Assembly (NCBI RefSeq): GCF_000284515.1
Contig: NC_017668.1
Location: 3,782,001 to 3,846,000, forward strand
Direction: 5' to 3'
Origin: Halobacillus halophilus DSM 2266
Lineage (GTDB): Bacteria > Bacillota > Bacilli > Bacillales > Halobacillaceae
DNA length: 64,000 bases
Each line of letters opens with the position of its first letter. The stretch's first letter is position 1. Both the position numbers and the translations under genes were made by a program. Shown here in pieces: positions 25,187 to 33,900 of the stretch. The notes under the pieces are model-generated. The model saw only the letters and a list, made by a program, of their open reading frames with translations, searched no databases and had not been told where the DNA came from.

Positions 25187-26362
25187 CTACGTTTCTTTTA
25201 ATTGGCTCGACTTCTTACTGTTCATGAAGAAGGTGGTGATCAGCATGAGAAGCAAGAATATAAGCACAATGCTGAATCCTCCCGCCTGGCCGAACATTTC
25301 GGAGGCCAAGCCTACAATATAACCTGCAATACCGCCGCCGATACCGGAAGCAATGTATATTAAACCAAGTGCAGAACCGCCATTTTTGGAAAGCTGTGTA
25401 CCAAAAGCTGTGGCAGTAGGGAATAATGTGGAGAAGAACAAACCTGCACCCGAGAATAAATAAGGGAAATCATTAGCAAACAAGAAACTGATTCCTACCA
25501 TAAGCAGGGAACCTGCAGAGAACGTAATCAATATAATGCGTTCATTGATCCAGTTGGTTAGGTAAGCAATAGCGAGTCTGCCTGCCATAAAAAATACAGA
25601 GAACAGAGAGAGAATAGTTGCTACCATGTCTTCTTTAGCTTCAGTAGAAAGCCCACCTAAATCAAGAGATTTAAGGTAACTCGGAAAGAAGTTCATAAAA
25701 GATACTTCCGCTGATACTTCAAAGATTAAGAAAAACATAAGAAATACGAATTGAGCATCTTTTAACATAGGAATGAACGCTTTCAAATCAATCTTCTCAG
25801 CCTTTCCAGACGGGAAATGGACGGAAGTAATGTAGATAATGACGGCTACAAGGCTTGCCGCAATCCCTATATAGAAATAACGCCAGGAAGCAAACTGAAA
25901 AAGATAGTTTAAGAACTGTGGAAACACGACCATCCCTAGTCCATATACGCCCATAGCTAAGTTAAACATCTTGTTTTGTCGATCTGGGTATGCGGCCGGC
26001 ACGATTGCGTTAGAAGCAACTCCTAAAGAACCCAGGCCAAAGCCGACGATCATATAAAACCCTAAAAAGAACGTAATATTAGGGGCAAGACCGGTACCTA
26101 GAAATCCAAGTCCCATAATAATTGAACCGACGATTGTCATAATGCGAAGCCCTTTTTTATCGGTATAGTACCCGATCAGCACACTGGCTAATGTAAAACC
26201 TAATTGAAATATAAAAACGACAAGACCGAATTGACCCATATCAAGCCCTAAATCCTGTTCTACTTGATCAAGCACAATTCCTTTTGTATTCGTCACCCCA
26301 CCCGATATAAACTGGGTGAACATAAGGATGACAAGAGCATGAATACTCTTTCCTCGAGACAT
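25187..26362 (-). CDS. MFS transporter (12 TM)
   Basis: This 391-residue major facilitator has the loop 2-3 motif GYYTDKKGLRIMTIVG and about twelve helices. Other features are FGLGSLGVASNAIVPAAYPDRQNKMFNLAMGVYGLG in the fourth to fifth helices and SGIGGGIAGYIVGL near the end. Substrate is unknown. It resembles general sugar/organic anion facilitators more than drug exporters. ATG at 26362 has a GGGGG stretch ~9 bp upstream; an upstream in-frame start 66 bp earlier was rejected. It stands alone. Confidence 0.82.
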   Translation of the reverse strand: MSRGKSIHALVILMFTQFISGGVTNTKGIVLDQVEQDLGLDMGQFGLVVFIFQLGFTLASVLIGYYTDKKGLRIMTIVGSIIMGLGFLGTGLAPNITFFLGFYMIVGFGLGSLGVASNAIVPAAYPDRQNKMFNLAMGVYGLGMVVFPQFLNYLFQFASWRYFYIGIAASLVAVIIYITSVHFPSGKAEKIDLKAFIPMLKDAQFVFLMFFLIFEVSAEVSFMNFFPSYLKSLDLGGLSTEAKEDMVATILSLFSVFFMAGRLAIAYLTNWINERIILITFSAGSLLMVGISFLFANDFPYLFSGAGLFFSTLFPTATAFGTQLSKNGGSALGLIYIASGIGGGIAGYIVGLASEMFGQAGGFSIVLIFLLLMLITTFFMNSKKSSQLKET

Positions 26363-26528
26363 GTGGGCTACCCCCTGATGATTGTAATATATAATAAATC
26401 TGTTTGATTGCTTGGAGGGTTTTCCCACGGTCTCTTTACTTAAAACTATAAAAATATATGTAAACGATTTATTATATTAAAAAAATTTATAAACCTATTA
26501 TTTTCATTCTATTGACCTAGATTTGTTG

Positions 26529-26599
26529 TGATAAAATGACAACCAGGCAGTGTTTCTATATAGGAGGTCGGCTGCCCCCTTATCGAAGTGGAAAGGGGG
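26529..26599 (+). promoter_or_regulatory. Toxin promoter and leader with masked Shine-Dalgarno
   Basis: TGATAAAAT (26529-26537) is an extended -10. In the leader, CCCCCTT (26575-26581) can pair with AAGGGGG (26593-26599), the core of the AAGGGGGTGAT ribosome-binding site, over an 11-base loop. This would hide the toxin start. Confidence 0.6.
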
Positions 26600-26610
26600 T
26601 GATGCCTTTT

Positions 26611-26706
26611 TTGAGTATCTATGAGGTGTTTATGGTTCTATTTTCTTTCGGAACTTTCCTTATTGCTCTGCTCGCGTTGGTCATTAAAATGACCAATAAA
26701 AAATAG
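26611..26706 (+). CDS. Putative holin-like toxin of a type I toxin-antitoxin system (Hol_Tox family)
   Basis: The 31-residue product SIYEVFMVLFSFGTFLIALL...KMTNKK is a single hydrophobic helix with a basic tail. The MS-[IT]-YE opening and length fit the Hol_Tox family of small membrane toxins in Firmicutes. I chose the TTG at 26611, which lies a normal distance after AAGGGGGTGAT; an in-frame ATG at 26602 would give 34 residues but sits 2 bp from the same site. It would depolarise the membrane if overproduced. A predicted antisense RNA overlaps its 3' end. Confidence 0.8.
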   Translation: MSIYEVFMVLFSFGTFLIALLALVIKMTNKK

Positions 26707-26818
26707 ACCTCCTGTCTGGTAACGGGAGAGGTCTATTCCTCAGTGAGTAGCCGATCCCTTCGGAACAGCTGCCGGTCTGGCCGCAGTGGACACTGCGGCC
26801 TTTCGAATGTTCAATTCT
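26698..26818 (-). ncRNA. Predicted antisense antitoxin RNA
   Basis: On the minus strand an extended -10 TGGTACAAT (plus-strand 26825-26833) would start an RNA near 26818. It would run through the hairpin GGCCGCAGTG/CACTGCGGCC and end at AATAGACCTC...GAGGTCTATT (26702-26737) followed by TTTTTT. The ~120-nt RNA overlaps the last codons and 3' UTR of the toxin mRNA, the layout of RatA/TxpA and SR4/BsrG. It is predicted from signals only. Confidence 0.6.
26779..26803 (+). terminator. Probable terminator of the toxin mRNA
   Basis: GGCCGCAGTG and CACTGCGGCC form a perfect 10-bp stem with a GA loop; TTT follows. It lies inside the predicted antisense RNA region, so the two RNAs would overlap by ~105 nt. 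Confidence 0.55.
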
Positions 26819-26853
26819 GACTTTATTGTACCACAAGTATATGCCGTCATCCA

Positions 26854-27318
26854 TCAGCCTATAACGGGTGGCTGCTTGTTTATGTAATCGTCTAAGAATA
26901 TTCTGTGCTTCTCAAATATTTGATCCGGCAATTGATCCAATGGGAAAAAGCGAGCATCTAATGTCTCTCCATCCTGAAAATTAAAGGCCCCGGTGAACTC
27001 TTTGCAAGTAAATAAAATCTGGACGAGAGCGACCTGATCACCATTTGGAAACGTTTTATGCAGCTCCATCCCTGAATACACACCAAACAGTTCCATTTCA
27101 CCAAGCTCAAGTCCTGTTTCCTCTTTAGTTTCACGTCTGGCCGCGTCTTCCACTTTTTCATCCATCTCCATAAAGCCTCCCGGCAGCCCCCACGTCTGCG
27201 TATCAGCCCTTAATTGTAGAAGCACACGGTTGTGTTCATCTATAACAAATGCACCGCATACCGTCATAATCACTCGCTCTTTCCCTACTTTCGAACGGAT
27301 GTATGTAATATAATCCAT
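26854..27318 (-). CDS. NUDIX hydrolase
   Basis: This 154-residue cytoplasmic pyrophosphohydrolase contains a full Nudix box from GGFMEMDEKVED through ARRETKEETGLELG. It starts MDYITYIRSKVGKERVIM, the N-terminus common to ADP-ribose/nucleotide-sugar-type Nudix proteins in Bacillus. The substrate is not predictable. The start is preceded by AAGGGAGTACATTATT. It is convergent with the toxin locus, whose RNAs end before the gene. Confidence 0.88.
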   Translation of the reverse strand: MDYITYIRSKVGKERVIMTVCGAFVIDEHNRVLLQLRADTQTWGLPGGFMEMDEKVEDAARRETKEETGLELGEMELFGVYSGMELHKTFPNGDQVALVQILFTCKEFTGAFNFQDGETLDARFFPLDQLPDQIFEKHRIFLDDYINKQPPVIG

Positions 27319-27647
27319 AAATAATGTACTCCCTTATCTTTATTTACACTCGCCTCGTGCAATTCGCTTGTACCTCTAATTGAATCACTTTTTCATATTC
27401 CCATTCAAGTTATCCAGACTTTATTAAAGAAGAGTCCCCTCTCCACACCCTGTGTTAGAATAAATCAAATGGTAATATCTGTTTGACCTGAGGTGGTAAA
27501 ATGTGGACATACCTACCTTCCACAAGATGCTTCTCCTAGTTTTTATAACGAGCTCGATCCTATTGAATTGTGAAGTCTTCAATGGCTAAAGAATACTTAA
27601 ATAACAGACAGCAGTAAAAACTATCATTTTGAAAGTGAGGAATAACT
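27319..27647. other. Intergenic region without a supported gene
   Basis: This 329-bp stretch separates the divergent NUDIX and nagZ genes. I see only a weak -10-like TTAGAAT near 27455 and a 12-codon frame at 27501 after GAGGTGG; neither is convincing. Confidence 0.5.
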
Positions 27648-28886
27648 TTGAAACGCACCCTTACAGCTATTGGACTAACGCTTGTTGTCGTGTCGGCTGT
27701 CATTCTAATAATCAACATCAGAGGTGGCACTCAGAACGCGCCAAAAGATGCATCCTCCCATTCCAAAATGCCACTAAGAGGGAACGAAGAGAAAAGTACC
27801 CGCTCCCCTCTCTTACAGTGGTCTATGGAACAAAAAGTCTCCCAAACCTTATATATTGGTATCCAGGGACTTACTTTAAGTAATCAGGAGAAAGAAATGA
27901 TCAGCCAGAATCAGGTTGGAGGGGTAATTTTACTCGGGCGAAATGTTGAGAGCGCCCCACAGCTGCAGAATTTAGTGGATTCGATTCGCCAGGCAAATGC
28001 AAATAATCCCACCCCACTTTTTTTAGGGATTGATGAGGAAGGCGGCCGGGTAAGCCGGATTCCGGACAGTGCCATCATGAATCTTCCTGCCAGCAAAAAA
28101 ATTGGCGACACAATGGATCCAGAGCTTGCTCAAAAAACAGGACGACTATTGGCTGAAAAAGTGAAAGCATTTGGCTTTAATATGAACTTTGCGCCTGTGC
28201 TTGATATCGTAAATAATCCAAATAATCAAGTGATTGGAGATCGTTCCTTCGGAGAAACTCCAGAGCGCGTTAAAAACATGGGGATCTCAGCCATGCAAGC
28301 CATACAATCGGCTCGGGTCATACCCGTGGTCAAACACTTCCCAGGTCACGGAAATACGTCTGTGGATTCACACTATGACCTTCCTGTCGTGGATCAAACC
28401 ATAGAAGAGTTAGAGGATTTCGAATGGGTACCTTTTAAGACGGCTGTTGAACAAGGGGCAGATGCCATCATGACCGCTCACATCTTATTCCCTGAACTCG
28501 ATCAGAAATACCCTGCCACTCTTTCTAAAACAATTATTACAGGTATTATCCGAGAGCAGCTGGATTTCAACGGGCTTGTCATTACGGACGATATGGCTAT
28601 GGGAGCAATCTCCAATAATTATGGAACAAGCGAAGCAGCCGTACTCTCGATACAAGCAGGGGCGGATATGGTTTTATTAACAGATACAAGTCAGTTTCAG
28701 AGTGTGAAAAATTCGCTTATCCAAGCTGTTAGGGACGGACAAATTCCAGAAAGTCAGTTAAATACCAGTGTTACAAGAATACTTCAGAAAAAGGAAACTT
28801 ATAAGTTAAGTGAACCGTATGAGGACACCGCAGAAATCTCTCAACTCAATATGCAAATTGAAGAGGTATGGAATCAGATTCAATAA
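27648..28886 (+). CDS. nagZ: Beta-N-acetylhexosaminidase (GH3, NagZ)
   Basis: This 412-residue glycosidase removes terminal GlcNAc from muropeptides in cell-wall recycling. Motifs are LGIDEEGGRVSRI, KHFPGHGNTSVDSHYDLP (with the general-acid His and Asp of the NagZ flexible loop) and the nucleophile Asp in ITDDMAMGAI. The N-terminus has an uncleaved-looking helix (TLVVVSAVILIINI) without a lipobox, so it is probably anchored outside the membrane. It lacks the extra C-terminal domain of B. subtilis NagZ (642 aa). Start is TTG at 27648 after GAGGAATAAC. Confidence 0.9.
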   Translation: MKRTLTAIGLTLVVVSAVILIINIRGGTQNAPKDASSHSKMPLRGNEEKSTRSPLLQWSMEQKVSQTLYIGIQGLTLSNQEKEMISQNQVGGVILLGRNVESAPQLQNLVDSIRQANANNPTPLFLGIDEEGGRVSRIPDSAIMNLPASKKIGDTMDPELAQKTGRLLAEKVKAFGFNMNFAPVLDIVNNPNNQVIGDRSFGETPERVKNMGISAMQAIQSARVIPVVKHFPGHGNTSVDSHYDLPVVDQTIEELEDFEWVPFKTAVEQGADAIMTAHILFPELDQKYPATLSKTIITGIIREQLDFNGLVITDDMAMGAISNNYGTSEAAVLSIQAGADMVLLTDTSQFQSVKNSLIQAVRDGQIPESQLNTSVTRILQKKETYKLSEPYEDTAEISQLNMQIEEVWNQIQ

Positions 28887-28928
28887 GCGTGCTTCCCGCT
28901 AACCGTCGGGAAACACGCTTTTCTTTTT
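28885..28928. terminator. Bidirectional terminator between nagZ and the amidase
   Basis: AAGCGTGCTTCCCG pairs with CGGGAAACACGCTT with one mismatch, and a T-rich tail follows. Confidence 0.85.
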
Positions 28929-30325
28929 TAAATTTCTTTATAACGATGCCACCAGGGTTTAGCTTCCTCGAGCTGTGCGGCTAATTTAAACAGTGTAGCT
29001 TCATCCCCGAACTTCGCCATAAAATGTGAGCCGATTGGCACGTTCTGTTCATTCCAGTACAATGGGACACTCATAGCAGGCTGTCCTGTCACGTTGGCAA
29101 TAGGAGAAAGATGAGCATATTGAGCAGACACCGCGAGAATCTCGTCAATCGTATTTTCTTCTCCATTATAGCAGCCAAGCGGCAATGCCGACTTAGAAGT
29201 AACCGGATGAAGCAACACGTCATAATTCTCAAAAAACCGATGAACCTTCTCACTTTCAGAAGCTAAGAACATCCGGGCCTGCTCGTATTCCATAGCTGTA
29301 AATCGGGAAGCTTTATCAATCAAGGTAGAAAGCATTCGTTCAAGATTCTGTGAAGATGGATCTTTTCCATTCATTCGGGCAGCATCCTGAACAGCAAGCG
29401 CCCCTCCAAGTACCCATACCGTCACGTAAGCGTCCATGAAACGGTGCAAATCAAAATCAGGATAAGCGACTTCTACATGATGACCTAAGGATTCCAGCAA
29501 ATGAGCTGTCTCATTCACCGCTTGCTGCACATCGGGTGCAATGTCCATTAATTCCCCGAAATCAGCTAGATAGCCCACCTTAAGGATGCCTAACTCCTCT
29601 TTTATTACCTCCGTGTAAGGTTTTTCGTAAGCAGGAGTAGCAAACAGATCCCCCATCTGCGGACCTTCCAAAACGTCCAGAAGTGCCGCACTGTCACGAA
29701 CAGAACGGGTGAGAGCGTGACTAACCGCGAAACTATTCAAACGCATGGAAAAGGGTGTCCGTCCTCTGGTCGGTTTGAGTCCAAACACTCCACAGTTCGA
29801 TGCTGGAATTCGAATGGATCCTCCTCCATCACTGCCATGAGCAAACGGAATCATGCCAGATGCTACAGCCGCTCCAGCTCCCCCGCTCGACCCACCCGGA
29901 GAATAGTTATGGTTCCACGGATTCTTCGCGAAACCAAGATGAACAGATTCCGTAGCCGGAGTAAAGCCGAATTCAGGTGTATTCGTTTTACCTAGAATCG
30001 TTAATCCTGCCTGCTTATAACGTCTAACAATCTCATCATCTGCTGATGCCTTAAATCCATCCATAATCTTTGAACCGTAGGAAAGAGGATATCCCTTCAT
30101 AGCATTTAAATCTTTAATTAGAAACGGAACCCCTCTAAACACACCATTTCCATTAATATTTTCTGCATTCTCAAAAGTCTTATGTACAACTGCGTTGAGC
30201 TCAGGGTTCTTTCGATCGATCATTGCCTTATAATGCTCAACAATTTCTTCAGGCTTCAACTTATTTTCTTCAATTAAACGCCGCTGTCCTATCCCATCTA
30301 ACTCATGAAGATCATAAATTTCCAT
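28928..30325 (-). CDS. Amidase (amidase signature family)
   Basis: The 465-residue hydrolase has the complete amidase signature. Lys is in [12 protein letters not shown], the cis-Ser is in [15 protein letters not shown] and the nucleophile Ser is in [13 protein letters not shown]. It could act on diverse amides; nothing points to GatA, as no gatB or gatC is nearby. ATG at 30325 with AAAGGGAGGCTGATCAA upstream was chosen; the ORF extends 27 bp further without support. It is a single gene sharing a terminator with nagZ. Confidence 0.9.
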   Translation of the reverse strand: MEIYDLHELDGIGQRRLIEENKLKPEEIVEHYKAMIDRKNPELNAVVHKTFENAENINGNGVFRGVPFLIKDLNAMKGYPLSYGSKIMDGFKASADDEIVRRYKQAGLTILGKTNTPEFGFTPATESVHLGFAKNPWNHNYSPGGSSGGAGAAVASGMIPFAHGSDGGGSIRIPASNCGVFGLKPTRGRTPFSMRLNSFAVSHALTRSVRDSAALLDVLEGPQMGDLFATPAYEKPYTEVIKEELGILKVGYLADFGELMDIAPDVQQAVNETAHLLESLGHHVEVAYPDFDLHRFMDAYVTVWVLGGALAVQDAARMNGKDPSSQNLERMLSTLIDKASRFTAMEYEQARMFLASESEKVHRFFENYDVLLHPVTSKSALPLGCYNGEENTIDEILAVSAQYAHLSPIANVTGQPAMSVPLYWNEQNVPIGSHFMAKFGDEATLFKLAAQLEEAKPWWHRYKEI

Positions 30326-30516
30326 TTGATCAGCCTCCCTTTCCTTTCTCATTTTCTATGAAATACCATCAAAAATAAACTATTTACTACATCGCTTCCT
30401 TTTAATCATAAGTAGAAAAACAGCGCTTGGAAATTTCACCAAAAAATTAAAAAACCAGCGTTTATTTTTATCCGGCCAGGGAAAATTATAGCAAAGTCAA
30501 AGGAGAGGATACGTGA

Positions 30517-31152
30517 ATGAAATACCATTTCCCCCTTAGAAGTCAAAAGCTTGTTTGGATTATTGGATTCGCCTCTTTCCTTATTGTTTTATTCACATTA
30601 AATTTACTTACTCCTGATTCCGCTGTAAACCTTACACGAAGCCTCGTCGCTTTTGGTGCTGCTCCTTTATTTATCCTGTATGCGAACCAAAACCATCTCT
30701 GGTTTCGTAAATCCTTTCGATGGCTGGTATCAAGCAGCCATCTTCTGCTTTCCAGCGCTTTCATTTTCTTTTTCGGTGTCATAGTCAGCTTTGAAGTTCT
30801 CTCTATGATTCCGAGTAGATACGGCTTTTTTCTCCACCTCTTCCTATTAGCTGTCTCCTCCGTTATCTATTGGGCACCTCTACTGCTTTCCTGTCCGTTT
30901 CACAAATCTAAGCCATTCATGTCACGATTTGCTTATTTCACTCTCACAACCCTTTTGTTTTTTATTTATCACGAGGCTGCTTTTTACTATTACGGTTCAC
31001 GTCCGTCGGCAGGCTTTATGAATACAGGCCTCGCCGCCATGCTTATCACTTTATTCTATATTATTACTCAATGGTCTAAGTTGGAAAGCCACACCGACCG
31101 ACCTACTGTAAAAGGTTATGTGCATTCTTTGACGGAAGAAAAGAAGTCATAA
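30517..31152 (+). CDS. Multipass membrane protein, hypothetical
   Basis: This 211-residue protein has about six hydrophobic segments, such as WIIGFASFLIVLFTL, FIFFFGVIVSFEVL, FFLHLFLLAVSSVIYWAPLLL and MLITLFYIITQW. Conserved-looking polar motifs are SRYGFFLH, YHEAAFYYYGSRPSAGFMNTG. The pattern WAPLL...P with His residues faintly recalls CtaG-like cytochrome oxidase assembly factors, but I cannot confirm this. AAAGGAGAGG precedes the ATG. It stands alone between convergent genes. Confidence 0.7.
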   Translation: MKYHFPLRSQKLVWIIGFASFLIVLFTLNLLTPDSAVNLTRSLVAFGAAPLFILYANQNHLWFRKSFRWLVSSSHLLLSSAFIFFFGVIVSFEVLSMIPSRYGFFLHLFLLAVSSVIYWAPLLLSCPFHKSKPFMSRFAYFTLTTLLFFIYHEAAFYYYGSRPSAGFMNTGLAAMLITLFYIITQWSKLESHTDRPTVKGYVHSLTEEKKS

Positions 31153-31180
31153 AAAAACAGCCAGCATAGCTGACTGTGTT
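31151..31180 (-). terminator. Terminator of the CAP-domain gene
   Basis: ACAGCCAGC and GCTGACTGT form an 8/9-bp stem; on the minus strand TTTTTTT follows. Confidence 0.75.
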
Positions 31181-31190
31181 GAGGAGTATT

Positions 31191-31934
31191 CTACCTGGGC
31201 TTCATAAATAGTTGAGTCCAGTACGTCCCGTATTTCCCGGAATCTTCTATATAGCCTACACCAATGTGTGTAAACTGATCATTTAAAATATTCGCCCGGT
31301 GTCCTTCGCTATTCATCCAGCCTTCCACGACTTCTTCAGGAGTTCGTTGACCAGCCGCAATATTTTCACCGGCGGCCCAATAAGAGAAGTCAAACTCATC
31401 CATCATCTCAAATGGCGAGCCGTAGGTAGGAGACGTATGACTGAAATAATTTTTTTCAGCCATGTCCTCGGATTTTACAACCGCAAGTCCACTTAGACGA
31501 TTGAACATTTCAAGAGGTTTCAAGTCTTCTGCAGCCCGTTCTTCATTCACCAGCACTACTACTTCTTTTTCATACTCAGAAGGTTCATAATCTTTAAGAG
31601 AAGAAGAAGAAAGATCGGTTTGTTCCTTGTTAACTTCTTCTCCAGAACGGTCTTCAGGTGTGGCACTCTGGTTATCTTCAGGGTCCATAGGCTCAGGACT
31701 GGTTTCTATTTCAGGTTCCGGCATTTCACCGCTTCCAAAATATTTCTTCAGTTCTTCAATTAACGGGCTGGAAGCATCCCAATCGCTGAACCAATTCCCT
31801 ACTTGATGGGCTTTTTCCGTGACTGAACCGAGGTGGTCGTCTTTATTTTCCCATATTTCCTGAGCATAGGACGGGGCAGCTATTGTTCCAATAATTACAG
31901 CTACTATTATTACTAACAGGAGTTTTTTAATCAT
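31191..31934 (-). CDS. Secreted CAP-domain (SCP/YkwD-like) protein
   Basis: The 247-residue protein has a Sec signal peptide (basic MIKK, hydrophobic core LVIIVAVIIGTIA, cleavage after PSYA). An acidic, Pro/Ser-rich linker (~70-115) leads to a C-terminal CAP domain (~118-247) with LVNEERAAEDLKPL, SHTSPTYGSPFEMM, AGENIAAG and HRANILNDQFTHIGVG. CAP proteins of Bacillus are exported and their role is uncertain (spore- or wall-associated). The strongly acidic linker fits a saline habitat. Confidence 0.88.
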   Translation of the reverse strand: MIKKLLLVIIVAVIIGTIAAPSYAQEIWENKDDHLGSVTEKAHQVGNWFSDWDASSPLIEELKKYFGSGEMPEPEIETSPEPMDPEDNQSATPEDRSGEEVNKEQTDLSSSSLKDYEPSEYEKEVVVLVNEERAAEDLKPLEMFNRLSGLAVVKSEDMAEKNYFSHTSPTYGSPFEMMDEFDFSYWAAGENIAAGQRTPEEVVEGWMNSEGHRANILNDQFTHIGVGYIEDSGKYGTYWTQLFMKPR

Positions 31935-32117
31935 CTACTCTGCTCCTTATCATCAAGTTGCCTAAAGTCTGGAGGTTACTGATAAGTCTATTATCTCATC
32001 CACGGGAAGGTACCACAAGCAAAGGGACTGAACCAATCGTTTCCAGAAATTACTTACTGGTTATCCATACTAAGTTTTCACAACTCTTTACTAAAGAATA
32101 CCCCATCAACTCATTAA

Positions 32118-33257
32118 TCAAGCATCTTTTAGAGAACCTTTATAAATCACTTTCTCATGCAACGACAAATCAAGATCGCGAGCATGCTTCATCAAGCGTT
32201 TTTGCTCAACTGGATTCACAAGGGAGATGACTGTCCCGTCGGATGCACCTAACCGGGCTGTGCGGCCAGCTCTATGAATATAAGCCGTGGCATCTTTAGG
32301 AACATCTAAATTCACAATGTGGTTAATATCTATAATATCAAGGCCCCTTGCCGCCACATCAGTTGCTAACAGCAGTGAATAGTCCCCTTTCCGAAATTCT
32401 CTAATCGCTTTAGCACGCTGTTCTTTATTTGCATCACTATGCAAAAGACCGAGGTCTAAGTTTTTATAGGTTAATTTTTCGGCAAATACATTCAGCTTCG
32501 CTATATCCTGCAGAAATGCAAGCCCCTTAAAACCATCCATCCTGGCAAGCTTACGAAGGACTTCAATCTTATCCCGATCTTCACACACCATGTACGTATG
32601 CTCGACGTCCGGCTTTTGTATTTCTGTTTCTACACGTACGACTTCTGTTTCTTCATCCATAAACTCCTGCGCTACGTCAATTACTTCTTCAGGCATGGTT
32701 GCTGAGAATAACAGGATTTGACGATCTTTGAGCATGCTTTCCAGAATGTCATTGACCGTTCGAATATGTTCTGGGACAAGCAGCTGGTCGGCTTCATCCA
32801 TGACCACTGTTTTAATTTCATGAGCTTTTACTTTTTTCTTTTTCATTAATTCATAGACCCGTCCAGGAGTACCAATCACTACTTGCGGCTTCTTCTTCAG
32901 TTTTTCCATTTGTCGTTTGATATTTGCTCCGCCGATAAGGGTAGTACTGTTAATCCCGCTTCCTTTCGTCCAATTCTGAACTTCTTCATTAATCTGCATG
33001 ACCAGTTCATGAGAAGAAGCTAAAATAAGGACCTGGGTATGCTTTTGGTCAGGATCAATCTTATGAAGCAGCGGAATAAGATAGGCAAGCGTTTTTCCAC
33101 TTCCGGTAGGAGCTTCCCCCAACACATCTTCTCCATTTAAAACGAGCGGGATGGCGCGTTCCTGTACCGTTGTTAGAGTTTCATACCCGGAATTGCTCCA
33201 TGCTTCTTTTAGAAAAGGGGATAGTTCATTAAACCATTCTGTTTGGTTGTTACTCAT
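32118..33257 (-). CDS. DEAD-box RNA helicase, YfmL-like
   Basis: This 379-residue helicase has Q-motif residues TVQERAIP, Walker A APTGSGKT, TPGR, DEAD in VMDEADQLL, SAT in LFSATMP and motif VI HRAGRTARLG. There is no C-terminal extension or RNA-binding domain, matching B. subtilis YfmL (ribosome assembly, cold growth) rather than DbpA/CshA. Start ATG 33257 lies ~9 bp after AAAGGAT; an ATG 9 bp earlier abuts that site. Confidence 0.88.
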   Translation of the reverse strand: MSNNQTEWFNELSPFLKEAWSNSGYETLTTVQERAIPLVLNGEDVLGEAPTGSGKTLAYLIPLLHKIDPDQKHTQVLILASSHELVMQINEEVQNWTKGSGINSTTLIGGANIKRQMEKLKKKPQVVIGTPGRVYELMKKKKVKAHEIKTVVMDEADQLLVPEHIRTVNDILESMLKDRQILLFSATMPEEVIDVAQEFMDEETEVVRVETEIQKPDVEHTYMVCEDRDKIEVLRKLARMDGFKGLAFLQDIAKLNVFAEKLTYKNLDLGLLHSDANKEQRAKAIREFRKGDYSLLLATDVAARGLDIIDINHIVNLDVPKDATAYIHRAGRTARLGASDGTVISLVNPVEQKRLMKHARDLDLSLHEKVIYKGSLKDA

Positions 33258-33282
33258 ATTTTTCATATCCTTTCTTTCGATC

Positions 33283-33330
33283 ATAAAAAAAAGAGGCCTC
33301 ATACCATATTGGATGGTTAAGAGACCTTTT
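33283..33330 (-). terminator. Terminator of the SRPBCC gene
   Basis: On the minus strand AAAAGGTCTC pairs with GAGGCCT, with an inner ACCAT...ATGGT stem, and T8 follows. It lies just before the DEAD helicase gene. Confidence 0.7.
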
Positions 33331-33366
33331 ATACATAATCCATAGCTTGCTTTATATTATACACGA

Positions 33367-33807
33367 TTAACGGTTAGTTTCGATATAATTTTTCAAGTGG
33401 ACAAGGTGGTCCTGGTCCTCTTTTCTAATGATTCTTTCGATCAAAGGTCTGGCTAGCTTATTACGAAGCCCTTCTGTATAGAGTTCTCCGCGAAATTCCA
33501 CCTTCGTGCCATCACTCACTTCGGAAAACGTATAATGATATCTCAAGTCAAGACCGTTCTGGACGCTTTGTACAGAATAACGCTGGTTTTTCAGAAATTT
33601 AGTCACTTCAATCACAGAGGAAGCTTTTCTGCCTCTGATCTCTCTTGTTTCTTTAAACTGATAACCTTCCCGGACCGGCCCTTCTGACAATAGTTCAACT
33701 TTAATTACGGCATCCATAATTTCAGGGCTGTTTTTAAAATCAGTAGCAGCTTCAAAGACTTCATAAACGGGCTTCTTAATGGTTATACTTTTTTCAAGAA
33801 AAGACAT
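33367..33807 (-). CDS. SRPBCC/START-like domain protein
   Basis: This 146-residue protein is of the polyketide cyclase/CoxG-like fold: EKSITIKKPVYEVFEAATDFKNSPEIM at the N-terminus is the standard SRPBCC opening. It probably binds a hydrophobic ligand; the role is unknown. GGAGGGTTTTT precedes the ATG. It is a single gene ending at a terminator. Confidence 0.85.
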   Translation of the reverse strand: MSFLEKSITIKKPVYEVFEAATDFKNSPEIMDAVIKVELLSEGPVREGYQFKETREIRGRKASSVIEVTKFLKNQRYSVQSVQNGLDLRYHYTFSEVSDGTKVEFRGELYTEGLRNKLARPLIERIIRKEDQDHLVHLKNYIETNR

Positions 33808-33900
33808 AAAAACCCTCCGCTATAAACAGAATCAATCCTCAATAAATATTTTTCTACTCCACCTTATTTCCCTGCCTCGATCACACAATATGAAAACATG

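Noticed and set aside
27486-27497. 12-base match (GACCTGAGGTGG) to the hairpin at 4722-4764
   Set aside because: Many 12-base matches are expected by chance in 64 kb; flanks do not match.
27501-27539. 12-codon frame after GAGGTGG that could be a leader peptide upstream of nagZ
   Set aside because: No promoter, no adjacent attenuator hairpin and no link to nagZ regulation.
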